Of a stretch of 64,000 nt of DNA, positions 10,086-22,490 are shown piece by piece. The stretch is from Calliopsis andreniformis (Eukaryota; Arthropoda; Insecta; Hymenoptera; Andrenidae), in contig NW_027480570.1 of NCBI RefSeq assembly GCF_051401765.1, forward strand, positions 620,001-684,000, given 5' to 3'. Every line of letters starts with the position of its first letter. Position 1 is the first letter of the stretch. Below the pieces are notes generated by a model that saw nothing but the letters and a program-made list of their open reading frames with translations, made no database searches and was not told the origin of the DNA. The translations under genes and the position numbers were made by a program.

Positions 10086-12300
10086 ATTGAATATTGAGGA
10101 TTGAGGTTTGAGGATTGAGAATGAGGGCCGAGGGTTGAGGATTGAGGTTTGAGTATAAAATCCTGAGAATTCAGGATATTCTATTGAGCATTGAGAATAT
10201 AGGATTGATGGTTGAGGACTGAGGACTGAGGATTGAGAATTCAGGATTCAGGATCGAGGATTGAAGATTGAGGATTGGGTATTGAGGATTGAAGAATGAG
10301 GATTGAGGATTGAGGATTGAGGATTGAGGATTGAGGATTGAAGATTGAGGATTGGGTATTGAGGATTGAAGAATGAGGATTGAGGGTTTAGGATTGAGGA
10401 TTTAGGATTGAGTATTGAGCATTGAAGATTGAGGATTGGGTATTGAGGATTGAAGAATGAGGATTGAGGATTGAGGATTGAGGATAGAGGATTGAGGATT
10501 TAAGATTGAGGATTGGGTATTGAGGATTGAAGAATGAGGATTGAGGGTTGAGGATAGAGGATTGAGGATTGAGTATTGAGTATTGAAGGTTGAGGATTGT
10601 GGATTGAGGATTGAGGATTGAGGATTGAATATTGAAGATTGAGTATTGATGCCTGAGGATTGAGGATTGAGGATTGAGTATTGAGAATTGAGGATTGATG
10701 GTTGAGTATTGAGGATTGAGGATTGAGTATTGAGTGTTGAAGATTGAGGATTGATGATTGAAGATTGAGGATTGGGGATTGAGGATTGAGGAATGAGTAT
10801 TGAAGATTGAGGATTGATGATTGAGGATTGAGGATTGCGGATTGGGTATTGAGGATTGAGCATTGAGGTTTGAGGACTGAGGGCTGAGGATTGAGGATTG
10901 AGGATTGAGGATTGAGGATGAGGGCTGAGGGTTGAGGATTGAGGTTTGAGGACTGAGGACTGAGGATTGAGGGTTGAGAATTGAGGATTGAGGATTGAGG
11001 ATTGAAGATTGAGGATTGGGAATTGAGGATTGAAGAATGAGGATTGAGGATTGAGGATTGAGGATTGAGGATTAAGGATTGAAGATTGAGGATTGGGTAT
11101 TGAGGATTGAAGAATGAGGATTGAGGATTGAGGATTGAGGATTGAGTACTGAAGATTGAGTATTGAGGATTGAAGATTGAGGATTGAGGATTGAGGATTG
11201 AGGATAGAGGATTGAAGATTGAGTATTGAGGATTGAAGTTTGAGGATTGAGTATTGACGATTGAGGATTGAGGTTTGAAGATTGAGGATTGAGGATTGAG
11301 GGCTGAGGATTGAGGATTGAGGATTGAAGATTGCATATTGATGATTGAATATTTAGGACTGAGTATTGAAGGTTGTGGATTGAGGACGAGGACTGAGGGT
11401 TGAATATTGATGTTTGAGGTCTGAGGATTAAGGATTGAGGATTGAGAATTGAGGATTGAGGATTGAGGATTGAAGATTGAGGATTGGGTATTGAGGTTTG
11501 AAGAATGAGGATTGAGGATTGAGGTTTGAGGATTGAGGATTGCAGATTGAGTATTGAGGATTGAAGATTGAGGATTGAGGATTGAGGATTGAGGATTGAA
11601 GATTGAGGATTGAGGATTGAGGATTGAGGATTGAGGATTGAAGATTGAGTATTGAAGATTGAGGATTGAGGATTGAGGATTGAGGATTCAGTGTTGGACA
11701 ATGAGGATTGATGGTTGAAGATTGAGGGTTGGGGATTGAGGATTGAGGAATGAGTATTGAAGATTGAGGATTGATGATTGAGGATTGAGCATTGAGGATT
11801 GAAGATTGAGGATTGGGTATTGAGGATTGAAGAATTAGGATTTAGAATTGAGGATTGGGGATAGAGGATTGAGGGTTGAAGATTGAGGATTGGGTATTGA
11901 GGATTGAAGAATGAGGATTGAGGATTGAAGATTGAGGATTGGGTATTGAGGGTTGAAGAATGAGGATTGAGGATTGAGGCTTGAGGATTGAGGACTGAGG
12001 ATTGAAGATTGAGGATTGGGTATTGAGGATTGAAGAATGAGGATTGAGGATTGAGGATTGAGGATTGAGGATTGAGGATTGAAGATTGAGGATTGGGTAT
12101 TGAGGATTGAAGAATGAGGATTGAGGATTGAGGATTGAGGATTGAGGATTGAGGATTGAGGATTGAAGATTGAGGATTGAGTATTGAGGATTGAAGAATG
12201 AGGATTGAGGATTGAGGATTGAGGATAGAGGATTGAAGATTGAGTATTGAGGATTGAAGATTGAGGGTTGAGGATTGAGTACTGAGGATTGAGTATTGAA
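10086..12300 (+). repeat. 2.2-kb duplicate (partner 47,225-49,439)
   Basis: Offset 37,139 throughout. Contains an A-type hairpin node and the 153-codon and 278-codon open frames. Divergence begins at about 12,300, where this copy goes to GAAGATT and the partner to GAGGACT. Copy-specific substitutions include ATTTAGGACT at about 11,351 (partner ATTGAGGACT) and GAGGGTTGAAGAATG near 11,948. Confidence 0.85.
10156..10183. repeat. Hairpin node 4 (A-type)
   Basis: TAAAATCCTGA arm with GGGCCGAGG upstream. Duplicated at 41,436 and 47,295. Confidence 0.88.
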
Positions 12301-12785
12301 GATTGAGGATTGGGTATTGAGGATTGAAGAATGAGTATTGAGGATTGAAGATTGAGGATTGGGTATTGAGGATTGAAGAATGAGGATTGAGGATGAGGAT
12401 TGAGGATTGAGGATTGAGGATTGAAGATTGAGGATTGGGTATTGAGGATTGAAGAATGAGGATTGAGGATTGAGGATTGAGGATTGAGGATTGAAGATTG
12501 AGTATTGAGGATTGAAGATTGAAGATTGAGGGTTGAGGAATGAGGACTGAGTATTGAGGATTGAAGATTGAGTATTGAGGATTGAAGATTGAGGATTGAG
12601 TATTGAGGATTGAAGATTGAATATTGAGGACTGAGGATTGAGGGTTGTGGATTGAGAACGAGGACTGAGGGTTGAATATTGATGTTTGAGGTCTGAGGGT
12701 TAAGGATTGAGGATTGAGAATTGAGGATTGAGGATTGAGGATTGAAGATTGAGGAATGGGTATTGAGGACTGAAGAATGAGGATT
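12300..12785 (+). repeat. Short mosaic block of heptamers, no gene
   Basis: Array sequence resembling 49,69x-49,966 and 55,16x-55,44x, including the register-breaking GAGGATGAGG near 12,390 and the GAAGATT-GAAGATT doublet at about 12,520. The block then joins the GATTAAGG/GATCTAGG region. Nothing non-repetitive is visible. Confidence 0.65.
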
Positions 12786-14672
12786 GAGGATTGAGGATTA
12801 AGGATTGAGGATTGGGGATTGAGGATCTAGGATTGGAGATTGATTATTGGGTTTGAAGATTGAGGATTGAGGATTGAGGATTGCTAATTGAGAATCGAGG
12901 ATGAGGACTGAGGGTTGAGGATTGAGGTTTGAGGAGCGAGGATTGAGGATTGAGGATTGAGGACTGAGGATTGACGATTGAGTATTGAAGATAGAGGACT
13001 TATGACAGAGGATTGAGGATTGAGGATTGAGGATTGAGGATTGAGGATTGAGGATTGAGGATTGAAGATTGAGTATTGAGGATTGAATATTGAGGATTGA
13101 GGTTTGAGGATTGAGAATGAGGGCCGAGGGTTGAGGATTGAGGATTGAGGATTGAGGATTGAAGATTGAGGATTGGGTATTGAGGATTGAAGAATGAGAA
13201 TTGAGGGTTTAGGATTGAGGATTTAGGATTGAGTATTGAGCATTGAAGATTGAGGATTGGGTATTGAGGATTGAAGAATGAGGATTGAGGATTGAGGATT
13301 GAGGATAGAGGATTGAGGATTTAAGATTGAGGATTGGGTATTGAGGATTGAAGAATGAGGACTGAGTGTTGAGGATAGAGGATTGAGGATTGAGTATTGA
13401 GTATTGAAGGTTGGGATTGTGGATTGAGGATTGAGGATTGAGGATTGAATATTGAAGATTGAGTATTGATGCCTGAGGATTGAGGATTGAGGATTGAGTA
13501 TTGAGAATTGAGGATTGATGGTTGAGTATTGAGGATTGAGGATTGAGTATTGAGTCTTGAAGATTGAGGATTGATGATTGAAGATTGAGGATTGGGGATT
13601 GAGGATTGAGGAATGAGTATTGAAGATTGAGGATTGATGATTGAGGATTGAGGATTGCGGATTGGGTATTGAGGATTGAGCATTGAGGTTTGAGGACTGA
13701 GGGCTGAGGATTGAGGATTGAGGATTGAGGATTGAGGATGAGGGCTGAGGGTTGAGGATTGAGGTTTGAGGACTGAGGACTGAGGATTGAGGATTGAGAA
13801 TTGAGGATTGAGGATTGAGGATTGAAGATTGAGGATTGGGTATTGAGGATTGAAGAATGAGGATTGAGGATTGAGGATTGAGGATTGAGGATTAAGGATT
13901 GAAGATTGAGGATTGGGTATTGAGGATTGAAGAATGAGTATTGAGGATTGAGGATTGAGGATTGAGGACTGAAGATTGAGTATTGAGGATTGAAGATTGA
14001 GGATTGAGGATTGAGGATTGAGGATAGAGGATTGCAGATTGAGTATTGAGGATTGAAGATTGAGGATTGAGGATTGAGGATTGAGGATTGAAGATTGAGG
14101 ATTGAGGATTGAGGATTGAGGATTGAGGATTGAAGATTGAGTATTGAAGATTGAGGATTGAGGATTGAGGATTGAGGATTGAGGATTCAGTGTTGGACAA
14201 TGAGGATTGATGGTTGAAGATTGAGGGTTGGGGATTGAGGATTGAGGAATGAGTATTGAAGATTGAGGATTGATGATTGAGGATTGAGCATTGATGATTG
14301 AAGATTGAGGATTGGGTATTGAGGATTGAAGAATTAGGATTTAGAATTGAGGATTGGGGATAGAGGATTGAGGGTTGAAGATTGAGGATTGGGTATTGAG
14401 GATTGAAGAATGAGGATTGAGGATTGAAGATTGAGGATTGGGTATTGAGGATTGAAGAATGAGGATTGAGGATTGAGGCTTGAGGATTGAGGACTGAGGA
14501 TTGAAGATTGAGGATTGGGTATTGAGGATTGAAGAATGAGGATTGAGGATTGAGGATTGAGGGTGGAGGATTGAAGATTGAGTATTGAGGATTGAAGATT
14601 GAGGATTGAGGATTGCGGATTGAGTATTGAGGATTGAAGATTGAGTATTGAGGATTGAAGATTGAGGATTGA
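12785..14672 (+). repeat. Higher-order unit fragment lacking its hairpin node
   Basis: Matches about 23,665-25,728 (offset about 11,056 in the right-hand part), and 13,741-14,672 matches 1-932. At about 13,140 it lacks 175 bp (25 heptamers) that carry the hairpin node in every A-type cassette. A 1-bp deletion near 13,410 (GGTTGGGATT for GGTTGAGGATT) shifts the register and shortens the recurrent 153-codon frame to 120 codons (13321-13683). The right breakpoint is where 932 continues as GAAGAATG and this copy as GAGTATTG. Confidence 0.83.
13121..13205 (+). repeat. Hairpin-null cassette (175-bp in-register deletion)
   Basis: The interval from GGGCCG to GGGTTTAGG is 84 bp here and 259 bp at 10,125-10,384. 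The missing 175 bp is exactly 25 heptamers and removes the whole hairpin node with both GAATTC sites. The join is seamless within consensus GAGGATT units. The GGGCCG context marks the lost node as A-type. Confidence 0.83.
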
Positions 14673-14723
14673 GTATTGAGGATTGAAGATTGAATATTGA
14701 GGACTGAGGATTGAGGGTTGTGG

Positions 14724-16458
14724 ATTGAGGACGAGGACTGAGGGTTGAATATTGATGTTTGATGTCAGAGGATTAAGGATTGAGGATTGAGAATTGAGGA
14801 TTGAAGATTGAGGATTGAAGATTGAGGAATGGGTATTGAGGATTGAAGAATGAGGATTGAGGATTGAGGATTGAGGATTGAGGATTGCAGATTGAGTATT
14901 GAGGATTGAAGATTGAGGATTCAGGATTGAGGATTGAGGATTGAGGATTGAGGATTGAGTATTGAGGACTGAAGATTGAGGAATGGGTATTGAGGATAGA
15001 AGAATGAGGATTGAGGATTGAGGATTGAGGATTGAGTATTGCAGATTGAGTATTGAGGATTGAAGATTGAGGATTCAGGATTGAGGATTGAGGATTGAAG
15101 ATTGAGTATTGAGGATTGAAGATTGAGGATTGAGTATTGAGTGTTGAGGATTGAGGATTGAGGTTTGAAGATAGGGGATTGAGGATTGAGGGTTGAGGAT
15201 TGAGGATTAAGGATTGAAGATTGAATATTGATGATTGAATATTGAGGACTGAGGATTGAGGTTTGTGGATTGAGGACGAGGACTGAGGGTTGAATATTGA
15301 TGTTTGAGGTCTGAGGATTAAGGATTGAGGATTGAGAATTGAGGATTGAGGATTGAGGATTGAAGATTGAGGATTGGGTATTGAGGATTGAAGAATGAGG
15401 ATTGGGGATTGAGGATTGACGATTGAGTATTGAGTATTGCGGATTGAAGATTGAGTACTGATGATTGAAGATTGAGGATTGAGGATTGAGGGTTGAGGAT
15501 TGAGGACGAGGACTGACGGTTGAGGATTGACGTTTGAGGGTTGAGGATTGAGGATTGAGGACTGAGGCTTGAGGATTGACGATTGAGCATAGAGGATTGA
15601 AGATTCAGGACTGGCGATTGAGGATTGCTGATTGAGGATTAAGGACTGAGGATTGGGGTTTGAGGATCTAGGATTGGAGATTGATTTTTGGGGATTGAAG
15701 ACTGAGGATTGAGGATTGAGGATTGCTAATTGAGAATTGAGGATGAGGACTGAGGGTTGAGGATTGAGGTTTGAGGAACGAGGATTGAGGATTGAGGATT
15801 GAGAATTAAGTATTGAGGATTGAGGATTGAAGATTGAGGATTGGGTATTGAGGATTGAAGAATGAGGATTGAGGATTGACTTTTGAGGATTGAAGATTGA
15901 GGATTGGGTGTTGAGGATTGAAGAATGAGGATTGCGGATTGACTTTTGAGGTTTGAGGATTGCAGATTGAGTATTGAGGATTGAAGATTGAGGATTGAGA
16001 ATAGAGGATTGAAGATTGAGGACTGAGGATTGAGGATTGAGTATTGAGGATTGAAGAATGAGTATTGAGGATTGAAGATTGAGGATTGAGGATTGAGTAC
16101 TGAGAATTGAGGATTGAGGATTGAGGATCGAAGATTGAGAATTGAAGATTGAGTATTGAGGACTGAAGATTGACGATTGAGGATTGAAGATTGAGGATTG
16201 AGGATTGAGGATTGAAGATTGAGCATTGAAGAGTGAGGATTGGGGATTGAGGATTGACGACTGAGGATTGAGTATTGAGGATTGAAGGTTGGGTATTGAT
16301 GATTGAAGATTGAGGATTGAGGATTGAGTGTTGAGGATTGAGGACGAGGACTGACGGTTGAGGAATGAGGTTTGAGGATTGAGGGTTGTGGAATGAGGAC
16401 GAGGACTGAGGGTTGAATATTGATGTTTGAGGCCTGAGGATTGAGGATTGAGGATTGA
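14724..16458 (+). repeat. 1.7-kb duplicate (partner 52,047-53,907)
   Basis: Offset 37,323 at the left end and 37,449 after about 14,950. The difference is 126 bp, exactly 18 heptamers, missing here. Shares the rare motifs GATGTCAGAGG (14,761), GAATTAAGTATT (15,803) and two GACTTTTGAGG units (15,878 and about 15,940). The partner diverges at 53,907 by switching to GAGGGCTGAGG. Confidence 0.82.
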
Positions 16459-17061
16459 GAATTGATGATTGAGGACTGAGGGTTGAAGATTGAGGATTGG
16501 GTATTGAGGATTGAAGAATGACGATTGGGGATTGAGGATTGAGGATTGAGGATTGAAGATTGCGTATTGAGTATCGAAGGTTGAGGATTGTGGATTGAGG
16601 ATTGAGGATTGAGTATTGAATATTGAAGATTGAGTATTGATTCCTGAGGATTGAGGATTGAGGATTGAGTATTGAGAATTGAGGATTGATGATTGAGTAT
16701 TGAGGATTGAGGATTGAGGATTGAGTGTTGAAGATTGATGATTGATGATTGAAGATTGAGGGTTGGGGATTGAGGATTGAGGAATGTGTATTGAAGATTG
16801 AGGATTGATGATTGAGGATTGAGGATTGAGGATTGGGTATTGAGGATTGAGCATTGAGGTTTGAAGATTGAATATTGATGATTGAATATTGAGGACTGAG
16901 GATTGAGGGTTGTGGATTGAGGACGAGGACTGAGGGTTGAATATTGATGTTTGAGGTCTGAGGATTAAGGATTGAGGATTGAGAATTGAGGATTGAGGAT
17001 TGAGGATTGAAGATTGAGGATTGGGTATTGAGGTTTGAAGAATGAGGATTGAGGATTGAGG
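15845..17061 (+). repeat. 1.2-kb duplicate of 919-2,135
   Basis: Offset 14,926; GACTTTTG at 952 corresponds to 15,878 and the frame ends at 1300 and 1928 correspond to 16,226 and 16,854. A substitution is visible near 16,684 (GAGGATT for GAGTATT). At 17,061 the sequence leaves this match and enters the middle of a G-type hairpin cassette at GAGAATTCAGG without the hairpin itself. Confidence 0.82.
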
Positions 17062-18899
17062 ATTGAGAATTCAGGATTCAGGATCGAGGATTGAAGATTG
17101 AGGATTGGGTATTGAGGATTGAAGAATGAGGATTGAGGATTGAGGATTGAGGATTGAGGATTGAGGATTGAAGATTGAGGATTGGGTATTGAGGATTGAA
17201 GAATGAGGATTGAGGGTTTAGGATTGAGGATTTAGGATTGAGTATTGAGCATTGAAGATTTAGGATTGGGTATTGAGGATTGAAGAATGAGGATTGAGGA
17301 TTGAGGATTGAGGATAGAGGATTGAGGATTGAAGATTGAGGATTGGGTATTGAGGATTGAAGAATGAGGATTGAGGGTTGAGGATAGAGGATTGAGGATT
17401 GAGTATTGAGTATTGAAGGTTGAGGATTGTGGAATGAGGATTGAGAATTGAGGATTGAATATTGAAGATTGAGTATTGATGCCTGAGGATTGAGGATTGA
17501 GGATTGAGTATTGAGAATTGAGGATTGATGGTTGAGTATTGAGGATTGAGGATTGAGTATTGAGTGTTGAAGATTGAGGATTGATGATTGAAGATTGAGG
17601 ATTGGGGATTGAGGATTGAGGAATGAGTATTGAAGATTGAGGATTGATGATTGAGGATTGAGGATTGAGGATTGAGCATTGAAGAGTGAGGATGGGGGAT
17701 TGAGGATTGACGACTGAGGATTGAGTATTGAGGATTGAAGATTGAGTACTGATGATTGAAGATTGAGGATTGAGGATTGAGGGTTGAGGATTGAGGACGA
17801 GGACTGACGGTTGAGGATTGAGGTTTGAGGATTGAGGATTGAGGATTGAGGACTGAGGCTTGAGGATTGACGATTGAGCATAGAGGATTGAAGATTGAGG
17901 ACTGGCGATTGAGGATTGAAGATTGAGGATTGAGGATTGAGGATTGAGGATTGAGGATTGAGGATTGAGCATTGAGGATTGAGGATTCAGGACTGAGGCT
18001 TGAGGATTGACGATTGAGCATAGAGGATTAAAGATTGAGGACTGGCGATTGAAGATTGAAGATTGAGGATTAAGGACTGAGGATTGGGGATTGAGGTTCT
18101 AGGATTGGAGATTGATTTTTGGGGATTGAAGATTGAGGATTGAGGATTGAGGATTGAGAATTGACAATTGAGAATTGAGGATTGAGGATTGAGGATTGAG
18201 GATTGAGGATTGAGGATTGAGGATTGAAGATTGTGTATTGAGGATTGAATATTGAGGATTGAGGTTTGAGGATTGAGAATGAGGGCTGAGGGTTGAGGAT
18301 TGAGGTTTGAGTATAGAATCCTGAGAATTCAGGATATTCTATTGAGCATTGAGAATATAGGATTGATGGTTGAGGACTGAGGATTGAGGATTGAGAATTC
18401 AGGATTCAGGATCGAGGATTGAAGATTGAGGATTGGGTATTGAGGATTGAAGAATGAGGATTGAGGATTGAGGATTGAGGATTGAGGATTGAGGATTGAA
18501 GATTGAGGATTGGGTATTGAGGATTGAAGAATGAGGATTGAGGGTTTAGGATTGAGGATTTAGGATTGAGTATTGAGCATTGAAGGTTGAGGATTGTGGA
18601 TTGAGTATTGAGGATTGAGGATTGAATATTGAAGATTGAGTATTGATGCCTGAGTATTGAGGATTGAGGATTGGGGTTTGAGAATTCAGGATTGAGGATC
18701 GAGGATTGAAGATTGAGGATTGGGTATTCAGGATTGAAGAATGAGGATTGAGGATTGAGGATTGAGGATAGAGGATTGAGGATTATAAATTGAGGATTGG
18801 GTATTGAGGATTGAAGAATGAGGATTGAGGGTTGAGGATAGAGGATTGAGGATTGAGTATTGAGTATTGAAGGTTGAGGATTGTGGATTGAGGATTGAG
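17061..18899 (+). repeat. 1.84-kb duplicate (partner 60,066-61,904)
   Basis: Offset 43,005 end to end, so no net length change, but with several substitutions: GATTAAAGATT at about 18,028 against GATTGAAGATT, GGTTTGAG near 18,675 against GGATTGAG, and ATAAATTG near 18,784 against a GAAGATT form. This pair is visibly more diverged than the alpha/gamma pair. It includes the hairpin node at 18,314. Confidence 0.84.
18314..18341. repeat. Hairpin node 5 (G-type)
   Basis: First node after an 8.2-kb gap, the longest node-free interval in the window. That gap includes the deletion at about 13,140. Partner of 61,319. Confidence 0.88.
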
Positions 18900-19467
18900 G
18901 ATTGAGGATTGAATATTGAAGATTGAGTATTGATGCCTGAGGATTGAGGATTGAGGATTGAGTATTGAGAATTGAGGATTGATGGTTGAGTATTGAGGAT
19001 TGAGGATTGAGTATTGAGTGTTGAAGATTGAGGATTGATGATTGAAGATTGAGGATTGGGGATTGAGGATTGAGGAATGAGTATTGAAGATTGAGGATTG
19101 ATGATTGAGGATTGAGGATTGAGGATTGGGTATTGAGGATTGAACATTGAGGTTTGGGGACTGAGGTCTGAGGATTGAGGATTGAGGATTGAGGATTGAG
19201 GATGAGGGCTGAGGGTTGAGAATTGAGGTTTGAGGACTGAGGACTGAAGATTGAGGATTGAGAATTAGGATTGAGGTTTGTGGAACGAGGATTGAGGATT
19301 GAGGATTTAGAATTGAGGATTGAGGACTGAGGATTGAAGATTGAGGATTGGGTATTGAGGATTGAAGAATGAGGATTGAAGATTGAGTGTTGAGGATTGA
19401 AGATTGAGGATTGAGGATTGAGGATTGAGTACTGAGGATTGAGGATTGAGGATTGAGGATCGAAGAT
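18899..19467 (+). repeat. Mosaic of cassette tail and array, no gene
   Basis: The first 250 bp resemble the tail of the A-type cassette (compare 10,620-10,870) but without an adjoining A-type node. A short stretch with GAATTAGGATTGAGGTTTG and GGAACGAGG at about 19,260-19,280 follows, then generic heptamers. No feature other than the repeat is seen. Confidence 0.6.
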
Positions 19468-21322
19468 TGAGAATTGAAGATTGAGTATTGAGGACTGAAT
19501 ATTGACGATTGAGGATTGAAGATTGAGGATTGAGGTTTGAGGATTGAGGATTGAGGATTCAGTGTTGGACAATGAGGATTGATGGTTGAAGATTGAGTAT
19601 TGGGGATTGAGGATTGAGGAATGAGTATTGAAGATTGAGGATTGATGATTGAGGATTGAGGATTGAGGATTGAAGATTGAGGATTGGGTATTGAGGATTG
19701 AAGAATTAGGATTGAGAGTTGAGGATTGAGAATAGAGGATTCAGGGTTGAAGATTGAGGATTGGGTATTGAGGATTGAAGAATGAGGATTGAGGATTGAA
19801 GATTGAGGATTGGGTATTGAGGATTGAAGAATGAGGATTGAGGATGAGGATTGAGGATTGAGGATTGAGGATTGAAGATTGAGGATTGGGTATTGAGGAT
19901 TGAAGAATGAGGATTGAGGATTGAGGATTGAGGATTGAGGATTGAAGATTGGGTATTGAGGATTGAAGATTGAGGGTTGAGGAATGAGGACTGAGTATTG
20001 AGGATTGAAGATTGAGTATTGTGGATTGAAGATTGAGGATTGAGTATTGAGGATTGAAGATTGAATATTGAGGACTGAGGATTGAGGGTTGTGGATTGAG
20101 AACGAGGACTGAGGGTTGAATATTGATGTTTGAGGTCTGAGGATTAAGGATTGAGGATTGAGAATTGAGGATTGAGGATTGAGGATTGAAGATTGAGGAA
20201 TGGGTATTGAGGACTGAAGAATGAGGATTGAGGATTGAGGATTGAGGATTGAGGATTGCAGATTGGGTATTGAGGATTGAAGATTGAGGATTCAGGATTG
20301 AGGATTGAGGATTGAGGATTGAGGATTGAGGATTGAGGATTGAAGGTTGGGTATTGAGGATTGAAAATTGAGGATTGAGGATTGAGGATTGAGGATTGAG
20401 GATTGAGCATTGAAGATTGAGGATTGGGGATTGAGGATTGAAGATTGAGTATTGATGATTGTATATTGAGGATTGATAATTGAGAATTGATGATTGAGGA
20501 TTGAGGATTGAGTATTGAGGATTGAAGGTTGAGGATTGAGGATTGAGGATTGAGGATTGATGATTGAGGATTGAGGATTGAGGATTGAGGATTGAAGATT
20601 GAGTATTGAGGATTGAAGATTGAGGATTAAGGGTTGAGGATTGGGGATTGAGGATCTAGGATTGGAGATTGATTATTGGGTTTGAAGATTGAGGATTGAG
20701 GATTGATGATTGCTAATTGAGAATTGAGGATGAGGACTGAGGGTTGAGGATTGAGGTTTGAGGAGCGAGGATTGAGGATTGAGGATTGAGGACTGAGGAT
20801 TGACGATTGAGTATTGAAGATAGAGTATTTATGACTGAGGATTGAGGATTGAGGATTGAGGATTGAGGATTGAGGATTGAGGATTGAGGATTGAAGATTG
20901 AGTATTGAGGATTGAATATTGAGGATAGAGGTTTGAGGATTGAGAATGAGGGCTGAGGGTTGAGGATTGAGGACTGAGGATTGACGATTGAGTATTGAAG
21001 ATAGAGGATTTATGACTGAGGATTGAGGATTGAGGATTGAGGATTGAGGATTGAGGATTGAGGATTGAGGATTGAAGATTGAGTATTGAGGATTGAATAT
21101 TGAGGATTGAGGTTTGAGGATTGAGAATGAGGGCTGAGGGTTGAGGATTGAGGTTTGAGTATAGAATCCTGAGAATTCAGGATATTCTATTGAGCATTGA
21201 GAATATAGGATTGATGGTTGAGGACTGAGGATTGAGGATTGAGAATTCAGGATTCAGGATCGAGGATTGAAGATTGAGGATTGGGTATTGAGGATTGAAG
21301 AATGAGGATTGAGGATTGAGGA
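19467..21322 (+). repeat. 1.85-kb duplicate of about 7,141-8,960
   Basis: Offset 12,326 at the left, 12,347 in the middle and 12,361 at the hairpin node (8,805 to 21,166), the differences being whole heptamers. Includes a CAGTGTTGGACAATG node (19,560), GATCTAGG (20,653), two GGATTGACGATTGAG stretches and a G-type node. At 21,322 this copy runs into CAGTGTTGGACAATG, while 8,960 continues as consensus. Confidence 0.78.
21162..21189. repeat. Hairpin node 6 (G-type)
   Basis: TAGAATCCTGA arm. The cassette is cut short after about 140 bp by a CAGTGTTGGACAATG node at 21,325. Confidence 0.88.
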
Positions 21323-21324
21323 TT

Positions 21325-22155
21325 CAGTGTTGGACAATGAGGATTGATGGTTGAAGATTGAGGGTTGGGGATTGAGGATTGAGGAATGAGTATTGAAGAT
21401 TGAGGATTGATGATTGAGGATTGAGCATTGAGGATTGAAGATTGAGGATTGGGTATTGAGGATTGAAGAATTAGGATTTAGAATTGAGGATTGGGGATAG
21501 AGGATTGAGGGTTGAAGATTGAGGATTGGGTATTGAGGATTGAAGAATGAGGGTTGAGGATTGAAGATTGAGGATTGGGTATTGAGGATTGAAGAATGAG
21601 GATTGAGGATTGAGGCTTGAGGATTGAGGACTGAGGATTGAAGATTGAGGATTGGGTATTGAGGATTGAAGAATGAGGATTGAGGATTGAGGATTGAGGG
21701 TTGAGGATTGAAGACTGAGTATTGAGGATTGAAGATTGAGGATTGAGGATTGCGGATTGAGTATTGAGGATTGAAGATTGAGTATTGAGGATTGAAGATT
21801 GAGGATTGAGTATTGAGGATTGAAGATTGAATATTGAGGACTGAGGATTGAGGGTTGTGGATTGAGGACGAGGACTGAGGGTTGAATATTGATGTTTGAT
21901 GTCAGAGGATTAAGGATTGAGGATTGAGAATTGAGGATTGAAGATTGAGGATTGAAGATTGAGGAATGGGTATTGAGGATTGAAGAATGAGGATTGAGGA
22001 TTGAGGATTGAGGATTGAGGATTGCAGATTGAGTATTGAGGATTGAAGATTGAGGATTCAGGATTGAGGATTGAGGATTGAGGATTGAGGATTGAGGATT
22101 GTGGATTGAAGATTGGGTATTGAGGATTGAAGATTGAGGATTGGGGATTGAGGAT
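21325..22155 (+). repeat. 0.83-kb duplicate (partner 63,172-64,000)
   Basis: Begins at a CAGTGTTGGACAATG node and matches the last 829 bp of the window at offset 41,847 to 41,845. Includes GAGGCTTGAGG, the GACGAGGACT block and GATGTCAGAGG. The partner is cut by the window end, so the full length is unknown. Confidence 0.78.
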
Positions 22156-22490
22156 TGAGGATTGAGGATTGAGCATTGAAGATTGAGGATTGGGGATTGA
22201 GGATTGACGTTTGAGGATTGAGTATTGAGGACTGAAGATTGGGGAATGGGTATTGAGGATTGAAGAATGAGGATTGAGGATTGAGGATTGAGGATTGAGT
22301 ATTGCAGATTGAGTATTGAGGATTGAAGATTGAGGGTTCAGGATTGAGGATTGAGGATTGAAGATTGAGTATTGAGGATTGAAGATTGAGGATTGAGTAT
22401 TGAGTGTTGAGGATTGAGGATTGAGGTTTGAAGATAGAGGATTGAGGATTGAGGATTGAGGATTGAGGATTAAGGATTGAAGATTGAATA
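22155..22490 (+). repeat. Array block before the 6,470-bp tandem, no gene
   Basis: Resembles 15,0xx-15,25x and 45,01x-45,30x (GAGTATTGCAGATT, GAAGATAG and GATTAAGG units). It ends where the 6,470-bp periodicity starts. Only heptamer repeats are visible. Confidence 0.6.

Larger units (their letters stand above)
1..11590 (+). repeat. Segment alpha, 11.6-kb segmental duplicate (copy 1)
   Basis: Matches 31,267-42,870 at offset 31,266, changing to 31,280 after a 14-bp (two-heptamer) insertion in the other copy near 38,581. Positions 1 to about 6,420 also match 24,797-31,209. Long stop-free frames at 594-1928, 2039-2431, 2565-3263 and 10500-11336 translate identically in the copies, and the observed differences are isolated, for example G versus A at 3693. 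The copy begins at or left of the window edge. By cassette geometry, position 1 lies 761 bp downstream of an off-window A-type hairpin node (inferred). The right breakpoint is inside a consensus run just before the other copy switches to GCTAATT. Confidence 0.93.
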
